From positions 476,262 to 540,261 of the forward strand of contig NZ_BMOU01000001.1 of assembly GCF_014647235.1 (NCBI RefSeq): a DNA stretch of 64,000 bases, given 5' to 3'. Shown piece after piece: positions 35,075 through 44,199 of the stretch. Each line of letters begins with the position of its first letter. The stretch's first letter is position 1. The notes under the pieces are model-generated. The model was given only the letters and a program-made list of their open reading frames with translations, was not told the DNA's origin and made no database searches. This stretch comes from Haloarcula pellucida. GTDB lineage: Archaea; Halobacteriota; Halobacteria; Halobacteriales; Haloarculaceae. Made by a program: the position numbers and the translations under genes.

Positions 35075-35216
35075 CTCCAAAACGTATGGAAAACGTCGGT
35101 TAAAGGCTTCCTCCGCCATTTTCACACCTGATAAGCCGGACGCCGACGGGTGGACTACCCGACTCGCGCCAAAACAGTGATACGTTCTCACCGTCGATTG
35201 TGTTCGTATCGCGCCA

Positions 35217-36623
35217 ATGACGCCGGAGTCAGGTGGGGGAGCGGCACCCAGCGCCGTCGTGGCGGACGTACTGACCGGGGCGAACGTCGACCGGGACCGT
35301 CTGCCGACGCTGCTGGCGTTGCTGGAGGTAGGAGACCGGCAGGTTCGTCTCGGGGCAGCGACGGCGCTCTGTGTCCTCGCCGAGGAGCATCCGAACACGG
35401 TGGCGTACCTGACCGGACGATTGCTCGACCGGATACAGAGCGACGACGACCTCCCGGCCGCCCTCGCACTCGACTATCTCGCCGCTCGCCATCCAGAGAC
35501 CGTCGAGCGAGAACTCGACGCGCTCCTCGGGGCCGACGAATCGTCCTACGACGTCGAGCAGCCGACGCCGATGCGTGGCAGCCTCGGAAACCGGGACATC
35601 GGACGGACGACGCTCGCCGGGGCCGGTGTCGCTCCCGGGCCGCGGCGCGTGTACACCGACGAGGCCGACGCCGACGGTGACACGGAGGAGGAGGCCGAGG
35701 ACGTCCCGGACGAACTGGCCGACGAAACGGGCCGAACCATCCCCCAGCGTCCGCGGGCGAACGACGCCGAGTGGCTCTCGCTGGTCGAGTACGAGAGCCG
35801 GTTCGAGACGCTCACCGTTCTGGCACCACGGGACCGTCGACGGTACAGCGACACGTACCGCACCCTCGGCGTCGTCGACGACGAGGAGTACGCCGTTGCC
35901 CTCCGTATCCTCCGTGGCGGCGACACTCGGGACACGGGCTACCGCTCGGGCCTCCGCAATCGCCTGTCCGACTGGGCGTCGGTGGGCGACGAGGCCAACG
36001 TCGTGACGCTGTACGATTGGCACGAGGACCCGCGGTTCTGGATCGCCAGCGAGTACACCGACCAGCGACTCGCCGACCGGGACCGTCTCCCGCCCGCCGA
36101 GGCGGCGTGGCACGCCGAACGACTCGCGAGCGCCCTCGCGACGCTCCACGAACGGGGCATCGTCCACGCCGGCATCGACCCGACCGCCGTCGCGTACTAC
36201 GGGAACGTCCTCCGGGAGGGCGACCGACAGCCACCCCTGCTCGACAACGTCGGCCTCCTCTCGGTGTACAGACAGCACGCCGATCCGTCACAGTTCTTAG
36301 ACCCGCGCTACGCCGCACCGGAGTACTACGAGCGGCGTTTCGGTCGCATCGACCACGCGACCGACATCTACCAACTCGGCGCGGTCTGTTACCGCCTGTT
36401 CACCGGACAGCCACCCTATCGGGGCGAGTTCGACGTGGTCCGCGAGCAGGTGCTCCGCGGGCCGCCACCCGTCCCGACCGACGTGGCCGACGTGCCCGCG
36501 GAACTCGACGCCGTCGTCGGGAAAGCGATGGCGACGAAGAAACTCACCCGCTACGAGACGGCGACACATCTTGCGCAAGAGCTACGTGCTCTCAGGGACC
36601 CACAGGAGGACGATGGTGGGTAG
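35217..36623 (+). CDS. HEAT-like repeat protein with a protein-kinase fold lacking catalytic residues
   Basis: 468 residues. Residues 15-105 are helical pairs like HEAT repeats ([28 protein letters not shown]). After an acidic linker, 185-460 follow a protein-kinase fold: [10 protein letters not shown] (Arg where the ATP lysine is expected), the catalytic loop as [13 protein letters not shown] (Gly319 in place of the catalytic Asp, Ala for Asn), LLDNVGLLS for the [13 protein letters not shown] (APE motif) and [19 protein letters not shown]. With these losses it is probably a pseudokinase that binds rather than phosphorylates. A membrane-protein gene overlaps its end. Confidence 0.85.
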   Translation: MTPESGGGAAPSAVVADVLTGANVDRDRLPTLLALLEVGDRQVRLGAATALCVLAEEHPNTVAYLTGRLLDRIQSDDDLPAALALDYLAARHPETVERELDALLGADESSYDVEQPTPMRGSLGNRDIGRTTLAGAGVAPGPRRVYTDEADADGDTEEEAEDVPDELADETGRTIPQRPRANDAEWLSLVEYESRFETLTVLAPRDRRRYSDTYRTLGVVDDEEYAVALRILRGGDTRDTGYRSGLRNRLSDWASVGDEANVVTLYDWHEDPRFWIASEYTDQRLADRDRLPPAEAAWHAERLASALATLHERGIVHAGIDPTAVAYYGNVLREGDRQPPLLDNVGLLSVYRQHADPSQFLDPRYAAPEYYERRFGRIDHATDIYQLGAVCYRLFTGQPPYRGEFDVVREQVLRGPPPVPTDVADVPAELDAVVGKAMATKKLTRYETATHLAQELRALRDPQEDDGG

Positions 36624-37341
36624 CATCGCGGTGGGGTTACCGTTCGCGCCGAACAACCCGAACCTGACGTTCATCTTCTTCATCGCACTCACGTTGCTGG
36701 TGGTGCTGGGACTTCGGTTCAGTTTCTACGCCTACCGCAACCGGCGGGAGAGCGAACTCGTGGCCGAACACAGACTGTGGGACTACCTCGCACTCGTCGG
36801 CCTCCTCGCGGTCGGGTTCGCGGTCCTCGGTCTGGTCGAGATTCTGACGACGTACGTGTTGCCGTTCAAGAGCGCGCTGTTGCTCGCACACGTGTTCCTG
36901 CTCGCGGTGACGATGCGGATGCTCTATCGGAGCGTCGTCCCCGCTGCGGCCGACGGCGGGACCTCTCGCGAGCGGACCCTGACCCGGGCGGCAGTTCTCG
37001 GCGTCGCCGTCGTCTTCGTCGGGTTCGCGCTCGTCGGTCGCCGGCCGGCGTTGCTGGCCGTGCTGAGCGGTAGTGCCCTCGCCTTTGCCGGTTCGGGGTT
37101 CTCCTTCGGACGGCGCGGGGCCGCCGAGACGCGCGTGCAGGGCACCGTCGTCGATACCCTCCTCCGTCACCTCCTCCCGGTCCTCCTGTTCGCGTCGCTG
37201 GTACCGGCCGTCGAAATCGCCGTGCTGGCGGGGCTAGACCGCGTCATCGTCCTCCACATACAGGTGGTGTTCGTCATCATGACCGCGACGACGCTGATGA
37301 CGGCGACCATCAAACTCCGGCAGAACCTCGCTAGCCTGTAG
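36613..37341 (+). CDS. Membrane protein of unknown function, partner of the pseudokinase
   Basis: 242 residues with about six or seven hydrophobic helices (FIFFIALTLLVVLGLRFSFYAY, LWDYLALVGLLAVGFAVLGLV, LPFKSALLLAHVFLLAVTMRMLY, AAVLGVAVVFVGFALVG, LLAVLSGSALAFAGSGFSF, LLRHLLPVLLFASLVPAVEIAVL, VFVIMTATTLMTATI). It starts 11 bases before the end of the pseudokinase gene, so both are likely translated from one mRNA. I do not recognise its family. The mutual arrangement suggests a membrane-linked signalling pair. Confidence 0.75.
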   Translation: MVGSIAVGLPFAPNNPNLTFIFFIALTLLVVLGLRFSFYAYRNRRESELVAEHRLWDYLALVGLLAVGFAVLGLVEILTTYVLPFKSALLLAHVFLLAVTMRMLYRSVVPAAADGGTSRERTLTRAAVLGVAVVFVGFALVGRRPALLAVLSGSALAFAGSGFSFGRRGAAETRVQGTVVDTLLRHLLPVLLFASLVPAVEIAVLAGLDRVIVLHIQVVFVIMTATTLMTATIKLRQNLASL

Positions 37342-37378
37342 CACTATCCTTTTGCTGGCACCCGTCCACGTATGGCCC

Positions 37379-38335
37379 ATGCGTGCAGTCCGATTTCACG
37401 AACACGGCGGTCCCGAGGTACTCACAGTCGAGGAGATTCCTCGGCCAGCACCGGATGCCGACGAGGTACTGGTCGACGTGGATGCGGCGGCTATCAACCC
37501 CGTCGACACGTACTTCCGCGAGGGCGGGTACGACCCCGGCGAACTGCCGTGGATTCCGGGGTCGGACTGTGCGGGAACGGTCGCCGAGGTCGGGGCCGAC
37601 GTCGACGGCTACGACGAGGGCGACCGCGTCTTCGCGACGGGACTGGGCAACTGGCTACAGGGGGCCTGCGCGGAGTATGCCGTCGTCCCCGAGTCACACC
37701 TCGCCTACCTCCCCGACGGCGTCGACTTCGAGACGGGCGCGGCGATAGCGCTCGTCGGCGTCACCGCGTGGCAGACGCTCGTCGACGCCTGCTCGTTGGA
37801 ACCCGGCGAGCGCGCCCTGATTCACGGCGGGAGCGGCGGCGTCGGTCACGTGGCCGTCCAGTTGGCCGCCGCGACGGGGGCGCGTGTCACGACGACGGCC
37901 GCGCCGGAGTACCACGACCGATTGCGGGCACTCGGTGCCGACGACGTCTTCGACTACCGCCGCGAGGACCTCGAAGACGCGGTCGTCGAGGCCGGTCGAC
38001 CCGACGTGATTGTCGACCACCGCCTCGACGACTACCTCTCGTTCGACGTCGACGTCGCCGCCCAGAGCGCCCGCATCGCGGCGATGGGGAACACGGACCC
38101 GGCCGCGACCTTCGAGAACGTCCCGCAGTGTCGCGCGAAGGACGTGTCGGTCCACCACGTCTCGATGTTCAACACGCCGGACTTCGGCGCGGTCCTCGGT
38201 CGCCTCGCGAACCTGCTGGAGGACGGCGACCTGACGGCCGAGGTAGCCGACACGTACCACCTCGTCGAGGTGGCCGACGCACAGGAAGCCGTGATGTCGG
38301 AGAGCTTCCTCGGCAAACTGGTCGTCACGCCCTGA
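37379..38335 (+). CDS. Zinc-independent NADPH:quinone reductase-like oxidoreductase (MDR family)
   Basis: 318 residues of the medium-chain dehydrogenase/reductase superfamily, quinone-reductase (QOR) branch: MRAVRFHEHGGPEVLTVEEIPRP at the start, AAAINPVDTYFREGGYDPGELPWIPGSDCAGTVAEVG, GVTAWQTLVDACSLEPGERALIHGGSGGVGHVAVQLA (NADPH loop) and the C-terminal end LGKLVVTP. No zinc-ligand cysteines characteristic of alcohol dehydrogenases are visible. Starts 38 bases after the membrane-protein gene. Substrate unknown. Confidence 0.93.
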   Translation: MRAVRFHEHGGPEVLTVEEIPRPAPDADEVLVDVDAAAINPVDTYFREGGYDPGELPWIPGSDCAGTVAEVGADVDGYDEGDRVFATGLGNWLQGACAEYAVVPESHLAYLPDGVDFETGAAIALVGVTAWQTLVDACSLEPGERALIHGGSGGVGHVAVQLAAATGARVTTTAAPEYHDRLRALGADDVFDYRREDLEDAVVEAGRPDVIVDHRLDDYLSFDVDVAAQSARIAAMGNTDPAATFENVPQCRAKDVSVHHVSMFNTPDFGAVLGRLANLLEDGDLTAEVADTYHLVEVADAQEAVMSESFLGKLVVTP

Positions 38336-38368
38336 CCCTTTAACCGCCTGCCGCGCCTCTCCGTTCAC

Positions 38369-39079
38369 ATGTCCGTCACGTTCGACATGGGCGGGGAGGT
38401 CGCACTGGTCACCGGCGTCGGCGGGGCACTCGGCAGTGCCGTCGCCAACGCCTTCCTCGAAGCGGGCGCTACCGTCTGTGGCGCTGACGTGGTCGAACCC
38501 GACAGCGAGGACTTCCAGCTATCGGACCCCGACCGCATCCACTTCCATCGAGGCGACTTCACCGACGAGGACGACGTGTCGTCGGTCGTCGACCGCGTCG
38601 TCGACGAACACGGCCGTCTGGACTACCTGCTGAACATCGCCGGCACGTGGCGCGGCGGCGACCCGATACACGAGACCGAGGTCGACACGTTCGACTTCCT
38701 GTTCGACGTCAACCTGAAGACGATGTTTCTCGCGTCGAAACACGCCTTACCCCACCTACAGGAGACGGGGGGCGCTATCGTCTCCGTCTCCGCTCGTTCG
38801 TCGCTCGAAGGCGGTGAAGGCGACGGTATCTACCGTGCGACGAAGGCCGGGGTACGACTGCTCACGGAGACCATCGCCGCGGAGAACCTCGGCACGGTCC
38901 GCGCGAACGCGGTGATGCCCAGCGTCATCGACACGCCGATGAACCGCGAGATGATGCCGGATTCGGACTTCGAGAAGTGGGTCGACCCGGCCGACATCGC
39001 TGCGACGATGGTGTTCTTGTGTTCCGACGCGGCGTCGGTCACGAGTGGCGCCGCCGTCCCGGTCTACGGGGAGGCGTAG
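38369..39079 (+). CDS. Short-chain dehydrogenase/reductase
   Basis: 236 residues. SDR marks: VALVTGVGGALGSAVANAF (TGxxxGxG), NIAGTWRGGD (NAG-like), the active-site Ser in SVSARSSLEGG and YRATKAG (YxxxK, Tyr about 157). It probably uses NAD(P)H on a small carbonyl or alcohol; the substrate is unknown. It follows the quinone-reductase-like gene 33 bases downstream in the same direction. Its last codons (VPVYGEA, stop) form the first unit of a tandem hairpin repeat that continues past the stop. Confidence 0.93.
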   Translation: MSVTFDMGGEVALVTGVGGALGSAVANAFLEAGATVCGADVVEPDSEDFQLSDPDRIHFHRGDFTDEDDVSSVVDRVVDEHGRLDYLLNIAGTWRGGDPIHETEVDTFDFLFDVNLKTMFLASKHALPHLQETGGAIVSVSARSSLEGGEGDGIYRATKAGVRLLTETIAAENLGTVRANAVMPSVIDTPMNREMMPDSDFEKWVDPADIAATMVFLCSDAASVTSGAAVPVYGEA

Positions 39080-39287
39080 ACCGAGGGAGGCGGCGCTGCT
39101 GCCGAGTATCGTGGCCGTCCCGGTCTACGGGGAGGCGTAGACCGAGGGGAGGCGGCGCCGCTGCCGAGTATCGTGGCCGTCCCGGTCTACGGGGAGGCGT
39201 AGACCGAGGGGAGGCGGCGCCGCTGCCGAGTATCGTGGCCGTCCCGGTCTACGGGGAGGCGTAGACCGAGGGAGGCGGCGCTGCTGC
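39053..39287 (+). repeat. Tandem array of about four 61-62-base units, each with a perfect hairpin
   Basis: Units begin at 39061, 39122, 39184 and 39246 (ggtctacggggaggcg). The spacing is 61, 62 and 62 bases. Each starts with a perfect inverted repeat, GGTCTAC-8-GTAGACC, containing the gene-end VYGEA codons and stop in the first unit. Units 2 and 3 are nearly identical; units 1 and 4 share a different variant (gagggagg, ctgctgc). The array arises by duplicating the SDR 3' end. Spacers inside units are not unique, so it is not a CRISPR. Confidence 0.9.
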
Positions 39288-39596
39288 GGAGCGCTGAGAC
39301 GACGCCTACCGAATCCGAAAGAGAGGAACGACGACGGTGGGGAGTCGCCGTCGTGTCGCACGATTGCCTGTCCACACTGGCGGTAGACGAGAGACGTTGG
39401 GATACCATGACAATGTGGCTCTTGACTGGTTGGTGCTGGCAGCGAGTGTGGACGGATGATACTCACGGGGCGCGGCATTAGTGCGTTGATAATATTGGTA
39501 TATAGGGCTCAATGGGTCACGTGAGCGGGGGTGCCACGGCGTGATATCGAGGCCGAATCACAGCGGTTAACCGGACGAACGAGATAGGGCGCGTCT
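39288..39596. other. Intergenic region before the first NSS transporter
   Basis: About 310 bases after the hairpin array. It contains an AT patch at about 39470-39510 (gataatattggtatatag) and, closer in, ttaaccgg at 39568, either of which could serve as promoter for the transporter at 39597. No gene, RNA or further repeat copy was recognised. Confidence 0.45.
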
Positions 39597-40940
39597 ATGA
39601 GCGAACGAGAGACGTGGGCCACGCGGGTCGGGTTCATCCTCGCGGCTATCGGGAGCGCAGTCGGTCTCGGGAACCTCTGGCAGTTCCCGTTCAAGACCGC
39701 AACCAACGGCGGGGCGGCCTTCGTCGTGTTCTATCTGGCGGCGGTCGTCCTCGTCGGGTTCCCGGCGATGCTCGCCGAGTTCGTCGTCGGCCGCCGGACC
39801 AACGTCAACGCCGTCGACGCGTTCGGCGAACTGGGCCACAGACAGTGGCGCGTCGTCGGCGGCCTCGCCGTCTTCACCGGGTTCTGGATTCTGTCCTACT
39901 ACAACGTCGTCGGCGGGTGGGTCATCCGCTACGTCGTCGGCAGTGTCACGGGCGCGTACTTCGCCGACCCCGGTGGCTACTTCGGGGCCGTCTCCTCCGG
40001 CCCGGGTGCTGTCCTCGCACAGGCCGTCTTCCTCGCCATCGTCGTCGGCATCGTGGCGCTGGGCATCGAGGACGGTATCGAGAAGGCGACGAAAGTGATG
40101 GTCCCCAGCATCGTCGTGTTGATGGTCGCGCTCGCGGCGTGGGTCACGACGCTGCCCGGCGCGGCCAAGGGCTATGCCTTCTTCCTCTCACCGAACGTCG
40201 ACACGATGGTCGCAAACGCCGGGAGCATCATCCCCTTCGCCGTCGGACAGGCCTTCTTCACGCTCTCGTTGGGGATGGCGATCATGATCACGTATTCCTC
40301 GTACGTCGGCAGCGACGACAACCTCGTCTTCGACGGTGGGACGGTCGTGGTCACGAACACGCTGGTCGGCGTCCTCGCCGGCCTCGTCGTCTTCCCCATC
40401 CTGCTCACTATCGGCGCGGAGGTCACCTCCGAGACTGGCGGGGCGGGAGCGCTGTTCGTCGCGACGGCGGCCGGGTTCGGGTCCGTCCCCTTCGGTCGCG
40501 TCTTCGGCGTCGTCTTCTTCGGCGTCGTCCTCATCGCGGCGCTGTCGTCGGCCATCAGTCTGCTGGAAGTGACCGTCTCCTACGCCAACGACAACTTCGG
40601 GATACCGCGACCGTACCTCGCGACCGCGGCGGGGGTCGGCCTGTTTGTACTCGGCCTCCCGTCGGCGTGGGACACCGCCTGGCTGACGTGGTTCGACCGC
40701 TTCGCCTACCAGGTGTTCCTGCCGGTCTCCGTGCTCGCGCTGGTCGTCTTCGTCGGGTGGGTCGTCGGACACGACGCCGTCGACGAACTCACGCGGGGGA
40801 CCGAAGGCCTCGGTCCCGTCGGGCCGGTGTGGCTCTGGACGCTCCGTCTGGTCGTCGTCGTGGCCATCCTCGGCACGCTTGGCCTCGGTATCAACGAGAT
40901 GTTTCTCGTCGAGAACGCCGACTTCTTCCAGCCGTTCTGA
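39597..40940 (+). CDS. Sodium-dependent transporter, NSS (SNF) family
   Basis: 447 residues with about 11 helices in the LeuT fold. Family hallmarks: the unwound TM1 segment GFILAAIGSAVGLGNLWQFPFKTATNGGAAFVVFY (sodium and substrate site), TM3 LSYYNVVGGWVIRYV, and the TM6-TM8 region GQAFFTLSLGMAIMITYSSYVG and LSSAISLLEV (TM8 sodium-2 site). Members carry amino acids or similar compounds with sodium, fitting a sodium-rich setting. It is followed 54 bases later by a paralogue, likely a tandem duplication. Confidence 0.94.
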   Translation: MSERETWATRVGFILAAIGSAVGLGNLWQFPFKTATNGGAAFVVFYLAAVVLVGFPAMLAEFVVGRRTNVNAVDAFGELGHRQWRVVGGLAVFTGFWILSYYNVVGGWVIRYVVGSVTGAYFADPGGYFGAVSSGPGAVLAQAVFLAIVVGIVALGIEDGIEKATKVMVPSIVVLMVALAAWVTTLPGAAKGYAFFLSPNVDTMVANAGSIIPFAVGQAFFTLSLGMAIMITYSSYVGSDDNLVFDGGTVVVTNTLVGVLAGLVVFPILLTIGAEVTSETGGAGALFVATAAGFGSVPFGRVFGVVFFGVVLIAALSSAISLLEVTVSYANDNFGIPRPYLATAAGVGLFVLGLPSAWDTAWLTWFDRFAYQVFLPVSVLALVVFVGWVVGHDAVDELTRGTEGLGPVGPVWLWTLRLVVVVAILGTLGLGINEMFLVENADFFQPF

Positions 40941-40994
40941 TGTGCGTGCAACGCTCTCCGTACGACGGTCGACGCGCGGGAGGACGGTGAGACG

Positions 40995-42395
40995 ATGGTG
41001 CGAGCCACGTGGCGGACGCGACTCGGGTTCGTCCTCGCCGCCGTCGGGAGCGCCGTTGGCCTCGGGAACATCTGGCGGTTCCCGTGGCTGACCGCGACCA
41101 ACGGCGGCGCTGCGTTTCTGCTCCTGTACGTCCTCGTCATCGTCCTCGTGGGCGTCCCCGGGTTGCTCGGCGAGATGGTCATCGGCCGGCGGAGTCGCCG
41201 GAACCCGGTCGGCGCGTTCGGCGCGCTTGGCGGGCGGCGATGGCGCGTCCTCGGCGGCGTGGCCGTACTCGCCTCCGTCGTCCTTCTCTCGTTTTACTCG
41301 GTGGTCGGCGGGTGGATTCTGCGGTATGCGCTCGCCAGCGCGACCGGCGCGTACTTCGGGAACCCGCAGGGGTACTTCGCCGCCATCGACTACGGCGTCG
41401 GCGCGGCGGGCTTTCACGTCCTGTTCCTACTCGCGACGATAGCCGTGGTCTACGCGGGCGTCGACCGCGGTATCGAAGTGGCGACGACGGTGATGGTGCC
41501 CGGTATCGTCGTCCTCTTTGGCGCGCTGGCCGTCTGGGCCGCGACGCTACCGGGCAGCGCTGGCGGCTACGAGTTCTACCTCTCGCTGGACGTGGGCTAC
41601 CTCCGGGCGAACTTCGTCGACGTCCTCGTCGCCGCGGCGGGACAAGCGCTCTTCACCCTCTCTGTCGGGGCCGGTGCGATGCTCACCTACGCCTCCTACG
41701 TCGACGAGGACCGCTCGCTGGCCGCCGACGGAACCATCATCGCCGGGCTGAACACGGGCATCGGCGTCCTCGCGGGCCTCGTCATCTTCCCGCTGCTGTT
41801 CTCGCTGGGCGTCTCGCCGGGCGAAGGAGGCCCGGGCGCACTGTTCGTCAGTCTCGCCGGCGCGTTCGCCGACCTCCCGTACAGTCGCGTCGTCGGCGTC
41901 GTCTTCTTCGGCGTCGTCCTGCTTGCGGCACTGTCGTCGGCCATCAGCATCTTCGAGGTGCTCGTCTCGTACCTCGTCGACGAACACGACCTCACTCGCT
42001 CGCAGGCCACCGCCGGCGTCGGCGGCCTGTTTCTGGTCACCGGGAGCGTCACCGCGCTGTCGCCGTCGCTGTTCGCACTGCTTGCGAACACTGTCGCCAA
42101 CCTCGTCCTGACCGCCGGACTGCTCGGATTCCTGCTGTTCGACGGGTGGGTGCTGGGGAAGGCAGCGCTCGACGAGTACGAGAAAGGGGCCGGCCCCGTC
42201 GCCCGGATGGTCGGCCTGCCGTGGTACTACGCCGTCGCCGTCGCCCTTCCGCTGTTCCTCGCGTTCACGCTCGTCTCCGGTCTAGGCGGCGTCGTCGGCG
42301 TCTCGGTCACCGCCCCGCAGGCGGCGGGCGTCGCCGTCGTGGGTGTCGTCGGAGCCATCCTGCTCCTCCGGACCACGGCGGACGCCGCGACCTAA
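40995..42395 (+). CDS. Sodium-dependent transporter, NSS (SNF) family, paralogue
   Basis: 466 residues, same layout as the preceding gene: GFVLAAVGSAVGLGNIWRFPWLTATNGGAAFLLLY in TM1, LSFYSVVGGWILRYA, GQALFTLSVGAGAMLTYASYVD and LSSAISIFEV. It differs in the TM1 neighbour of the substrate site (NIWRFPWLTA against NLWQFPFKTA) and in the last helices, so the two may have distinct substrates. The start lies 13 bases behind a GGAGG, and the short gap suggests co-transcription. Confidence 0.94.
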   Translation: MVRATWRTRLGFVLAAVGSAVGLGNIWRFPWLTATNGGAAFLLLYVLVIVLVGVPGLLGEMVIGRRSRRNPVGAFGALGGRRWRVLGGVAVLASVVLLSFYSVVGGWILRYALASATGAYFGNPQGYFAAIDYGVGAAGFHVLFLLATIAVVYAGVDRGIEVATTVMVPGIVVLFGALAVWAATLPGSAGGYEFYLSLDVGYLRANFVDVLVAAAGQALFTLSVGAGAMLTYASYVDEDRSLAADGTIIAGLNTGIGVLAGLVIFPLLFSLGVSPGEGGPGALFVSLAGAFADLPYSRVVGVVFFGVVLLAALSSAISIFEVLVSYLVDEHDLTRSQATAGVGGLFLVTGSVTALSPSLFALLANTVANLVLTAGLLGFLLFDGWVLGKAALDEYEKGAGPVARMVGLPWYYAVAVALPLFLAFTLVSGLGGVVGVSVTAPQAAGVAVVGVVGAILLLRTTADAAT

Positions 42396-42456
42396 CGGCG
42401 CTCGCCGTCACACGGGATAGAAACCCGGAAAGGCCTCCGACCCGTCCCACACCACG

Positions 42457-43368
42457 ATGGAACGCGGACGCATCGACGTGGGGGCGCTCTCGGGGGGCAT
42501 CGACCTGCAAGCGACCGTCGAGAGCGGCCAGTCTTACCTCTGGGACCGCGAGGACGGCGAGATGTACGAGCGGACGGCCGCCAGCGGCGGCGACGCGTGG
42601 TACTGGACCACAGTTCGGGTCGACGGCGACCCCCACGTAATCCGGGTCCGGCAGACCGACGGTGCCCTCGTCTGGGAGTCGTCGTTCGACGCCGAATCGC
42701 GCCTCCGGACGCTGCTGGGCCTCGACGACGACCTGCCCGCGATTCGCGAGACGTCCCCGCCAGACGCCGTCGTCGACGACGCCTACGACGCCTACTGGGG
42801 GATGCGCATCGTCCGCGACCCGTCGTTCCCGACGCTGATTTCGTTCATCTGCTCGGCCCAGATGCGCGTCGGACGCATCCACGGGATGCAACAGGCCATA
42901 CGCCGGGAGTTCGGGGAGGCGGTCACGTTCGACGGCCGAACCTACGACGCCTTCCCGACGCCAGCGGCGCTGGCCGGGGCGAGCGAGACGGACCTGCGGG
43001 ACCTGAACCTCGGTTACCGGGCGCCCTACGTCAAGCGCTCGGCCGAGATGGTCGCCGAGGGCGAGGCCGACCCGGGAGACGCGGCGGGGCTCCCCTACGA
43101 GGACGCCCGCGAGGAACTGACCGAGTTCGTCGGCGTCGGCGAGAAGGTGGCCGACTGCATCCTCTTGTTCTCGCTGGGGTATCTGGAGGCCGTCCCGCTG
43201 GATACGTGGATTCGCCAGACCATCGAGGAGTACTATCCCGAGTGCGAACGAGGGAACTACACGGACACCTCCCGTGCCATCCGCGAGACGCTCGGCGGCG
43301 AGTACGCGGGCTACACGCAGACCTATCTGTTCCACTTCTTACGAAACGGCGGAAAAGGCGAGGAGTAA
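42457..43368 (+). CDS. ogg: OGG1-type 8-oxoguanine DNA glycosylase/lyase
   Basis: 303 residues. N-terminal TBP-like/OGG_N domain (about 1-120), then the HhH-GPD domain: FPTLISFICSAQMRVGRIHGMQ (about 125-150), the helix-hairpin-helix FVGVGEKVADCILLFSLG with catalytic Lys230, and the Asp249 of VPLDTWIRQTI. Both residues match OGG1 Lys249 and Asp268, so it should both excise 8-oxoguanine and nick the abasic site. It follows the transporter genes with its own start 61 bases later. Downstream of it the accessory stretch begins. Confidence 0.92.
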   Translation: MERGRIDVGALSGGIDLQATVESGQSYLWDREDGEMYERTAASGGDAWYWTTVRVDGDPHVIRVRQTDGALVWESSFDAESRLRTLLGLDDDLPAIRETSPPDAVVDDAYDAYWGMRIVRDPSFPTLISFICSAQMRVGRIHGMQQAIRREFGEAVTFDGRTYDAFPTPAALAGASETDLRDLNLGYRAPYVKRSAEMVAEGEADPGDAAGLPYEDAREELTEFVGVGEKVADCILLFSLGYLEAVPLDTWIRQTIEEYYPECERGNYTDTSRAIRETLGGEYAGYTQTYLFHFLRNGGKGEE

Positions 43369-43413
43369 TGAGTCTCCGGCAGTGTCGGCAGTCTCTGACC
43401 TGGGTGAGCGCGG

Positions 43414-43893
43414 CATGAGCGCCGCCACACTCACGCGCCCCGTCGAGGCCCATCGCGAGGGTGACGACGGCGTCAGCGAGATCGACCCCGCGCAGAATCG
43501 CGTCGGCGCCGCAAGGCCAACCTCGACGCGTCGTTCATCGACAGCGACCGTTACGACGAGACAACGAAGCAGGGCACGAGATCCGCGAGCAGACCGTCGC
43601 CGGTCCCCGACGACGTCGAGACGCTCCGACTGGAGGCCGAGATGGTCGCCGAGGGGCAGGAACTGGGCAACCCGAACATCCCCGTAAACGAGGGGGTCCT
43701 CGAGGCGGCTGTCGGGCAAATCCGTGCCGACGGCCACGAGTCTGCGTGGGAGGTGATCGACGGGCGAGCGCTCAGTCCCCAGGCAGTACAGAGTACACTC
43801 TCCAATCGTCTGGATTCCAGTATAGGGCAACGGGGAGTCCGATTCGGAAACTGGGGGGTTCGAACTGTCAGAGGCCTCCCCGATCCCACTTGA
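43414..43893 (+). pseudogene. Multiply frameshifted gene of unknown function
   Basis: Coding-like text survives in alternating frames: MSAATLTRPVEAHREGDDG and VSEIDPAQNR in one frame, then KANLDASFIDSDRYDE in a second, NEAGHEIREQTVAG in a third, and finally PDDVETLRLEAEMVAEGQEL followed by GNPNIPVNEGVLEAAVGQIR in the second again. Each segment has haloarchaeal composition, and together they read as one protein of about 150 residues with at least three frameshifts. No family is recognised. It follows the OGG gene by 45 bases and marks the start of an atypical stretch. Confidence 0.6.
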
Positions 43894-43983
43894 CAATTAT
43901 CCCGAGGACGGAATAACCCCCAGTGTTAGGAGCATCCTCACAGATCGCTCAGTAGCCGCGGCCACTGAACAGGAGGGGTCGCG

Positions 43984-44196
43984 ATGACGGACGATGTCGA
44001 TCGGATCGCTCGCGACGCCCGGGGGCTGGTCGAGGGCGTCCGCCGGCAGATAGCGACGCAGGCCCAGCACCTCGTCGGCGCTGAGATCGAGTGTGGATGT
44101 CGACGACACCTGTCTGAGAAATCGATAAATGTGCCGACACTGGCGACCGAGTTGGAGGAATATACATTTTTACGAGTTAATAGTGGGAGAAGTTGA
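43984..44196 (+). CDS. Small protein of unknown function
   Basis: 70 residues (MTDDVDRIARDARGLVEGVRRQIATQAQ as the opening). GC-rich third positions in the first 45 codons and a GGAGG Shine-Dalgarno 12 bases before the ATG argue for translation. The second half turns AT-rich (about codon 48 on), matching the atypical DNA beyond, so the gene may be a chimera or a truncated remnant. Cys-Gly-Cys (residues 38-40) is the only notable motif. No family recognised. Confidence 0.4.
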   Translation: MTDDVDRIARDARGLVEGVRRQIATQAQHLVGAEIECGCRRHLSEKSINVPTLATELEEYTFLRVNSGRS

Positions 44197-44199
44197 ATA

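Noticed and set aside
39053-39287. CRISPR array
   Set aside because: There are no unique spacers: the whole 61-62-base unit repeats, and the first unit includes the end of a coding sequence.
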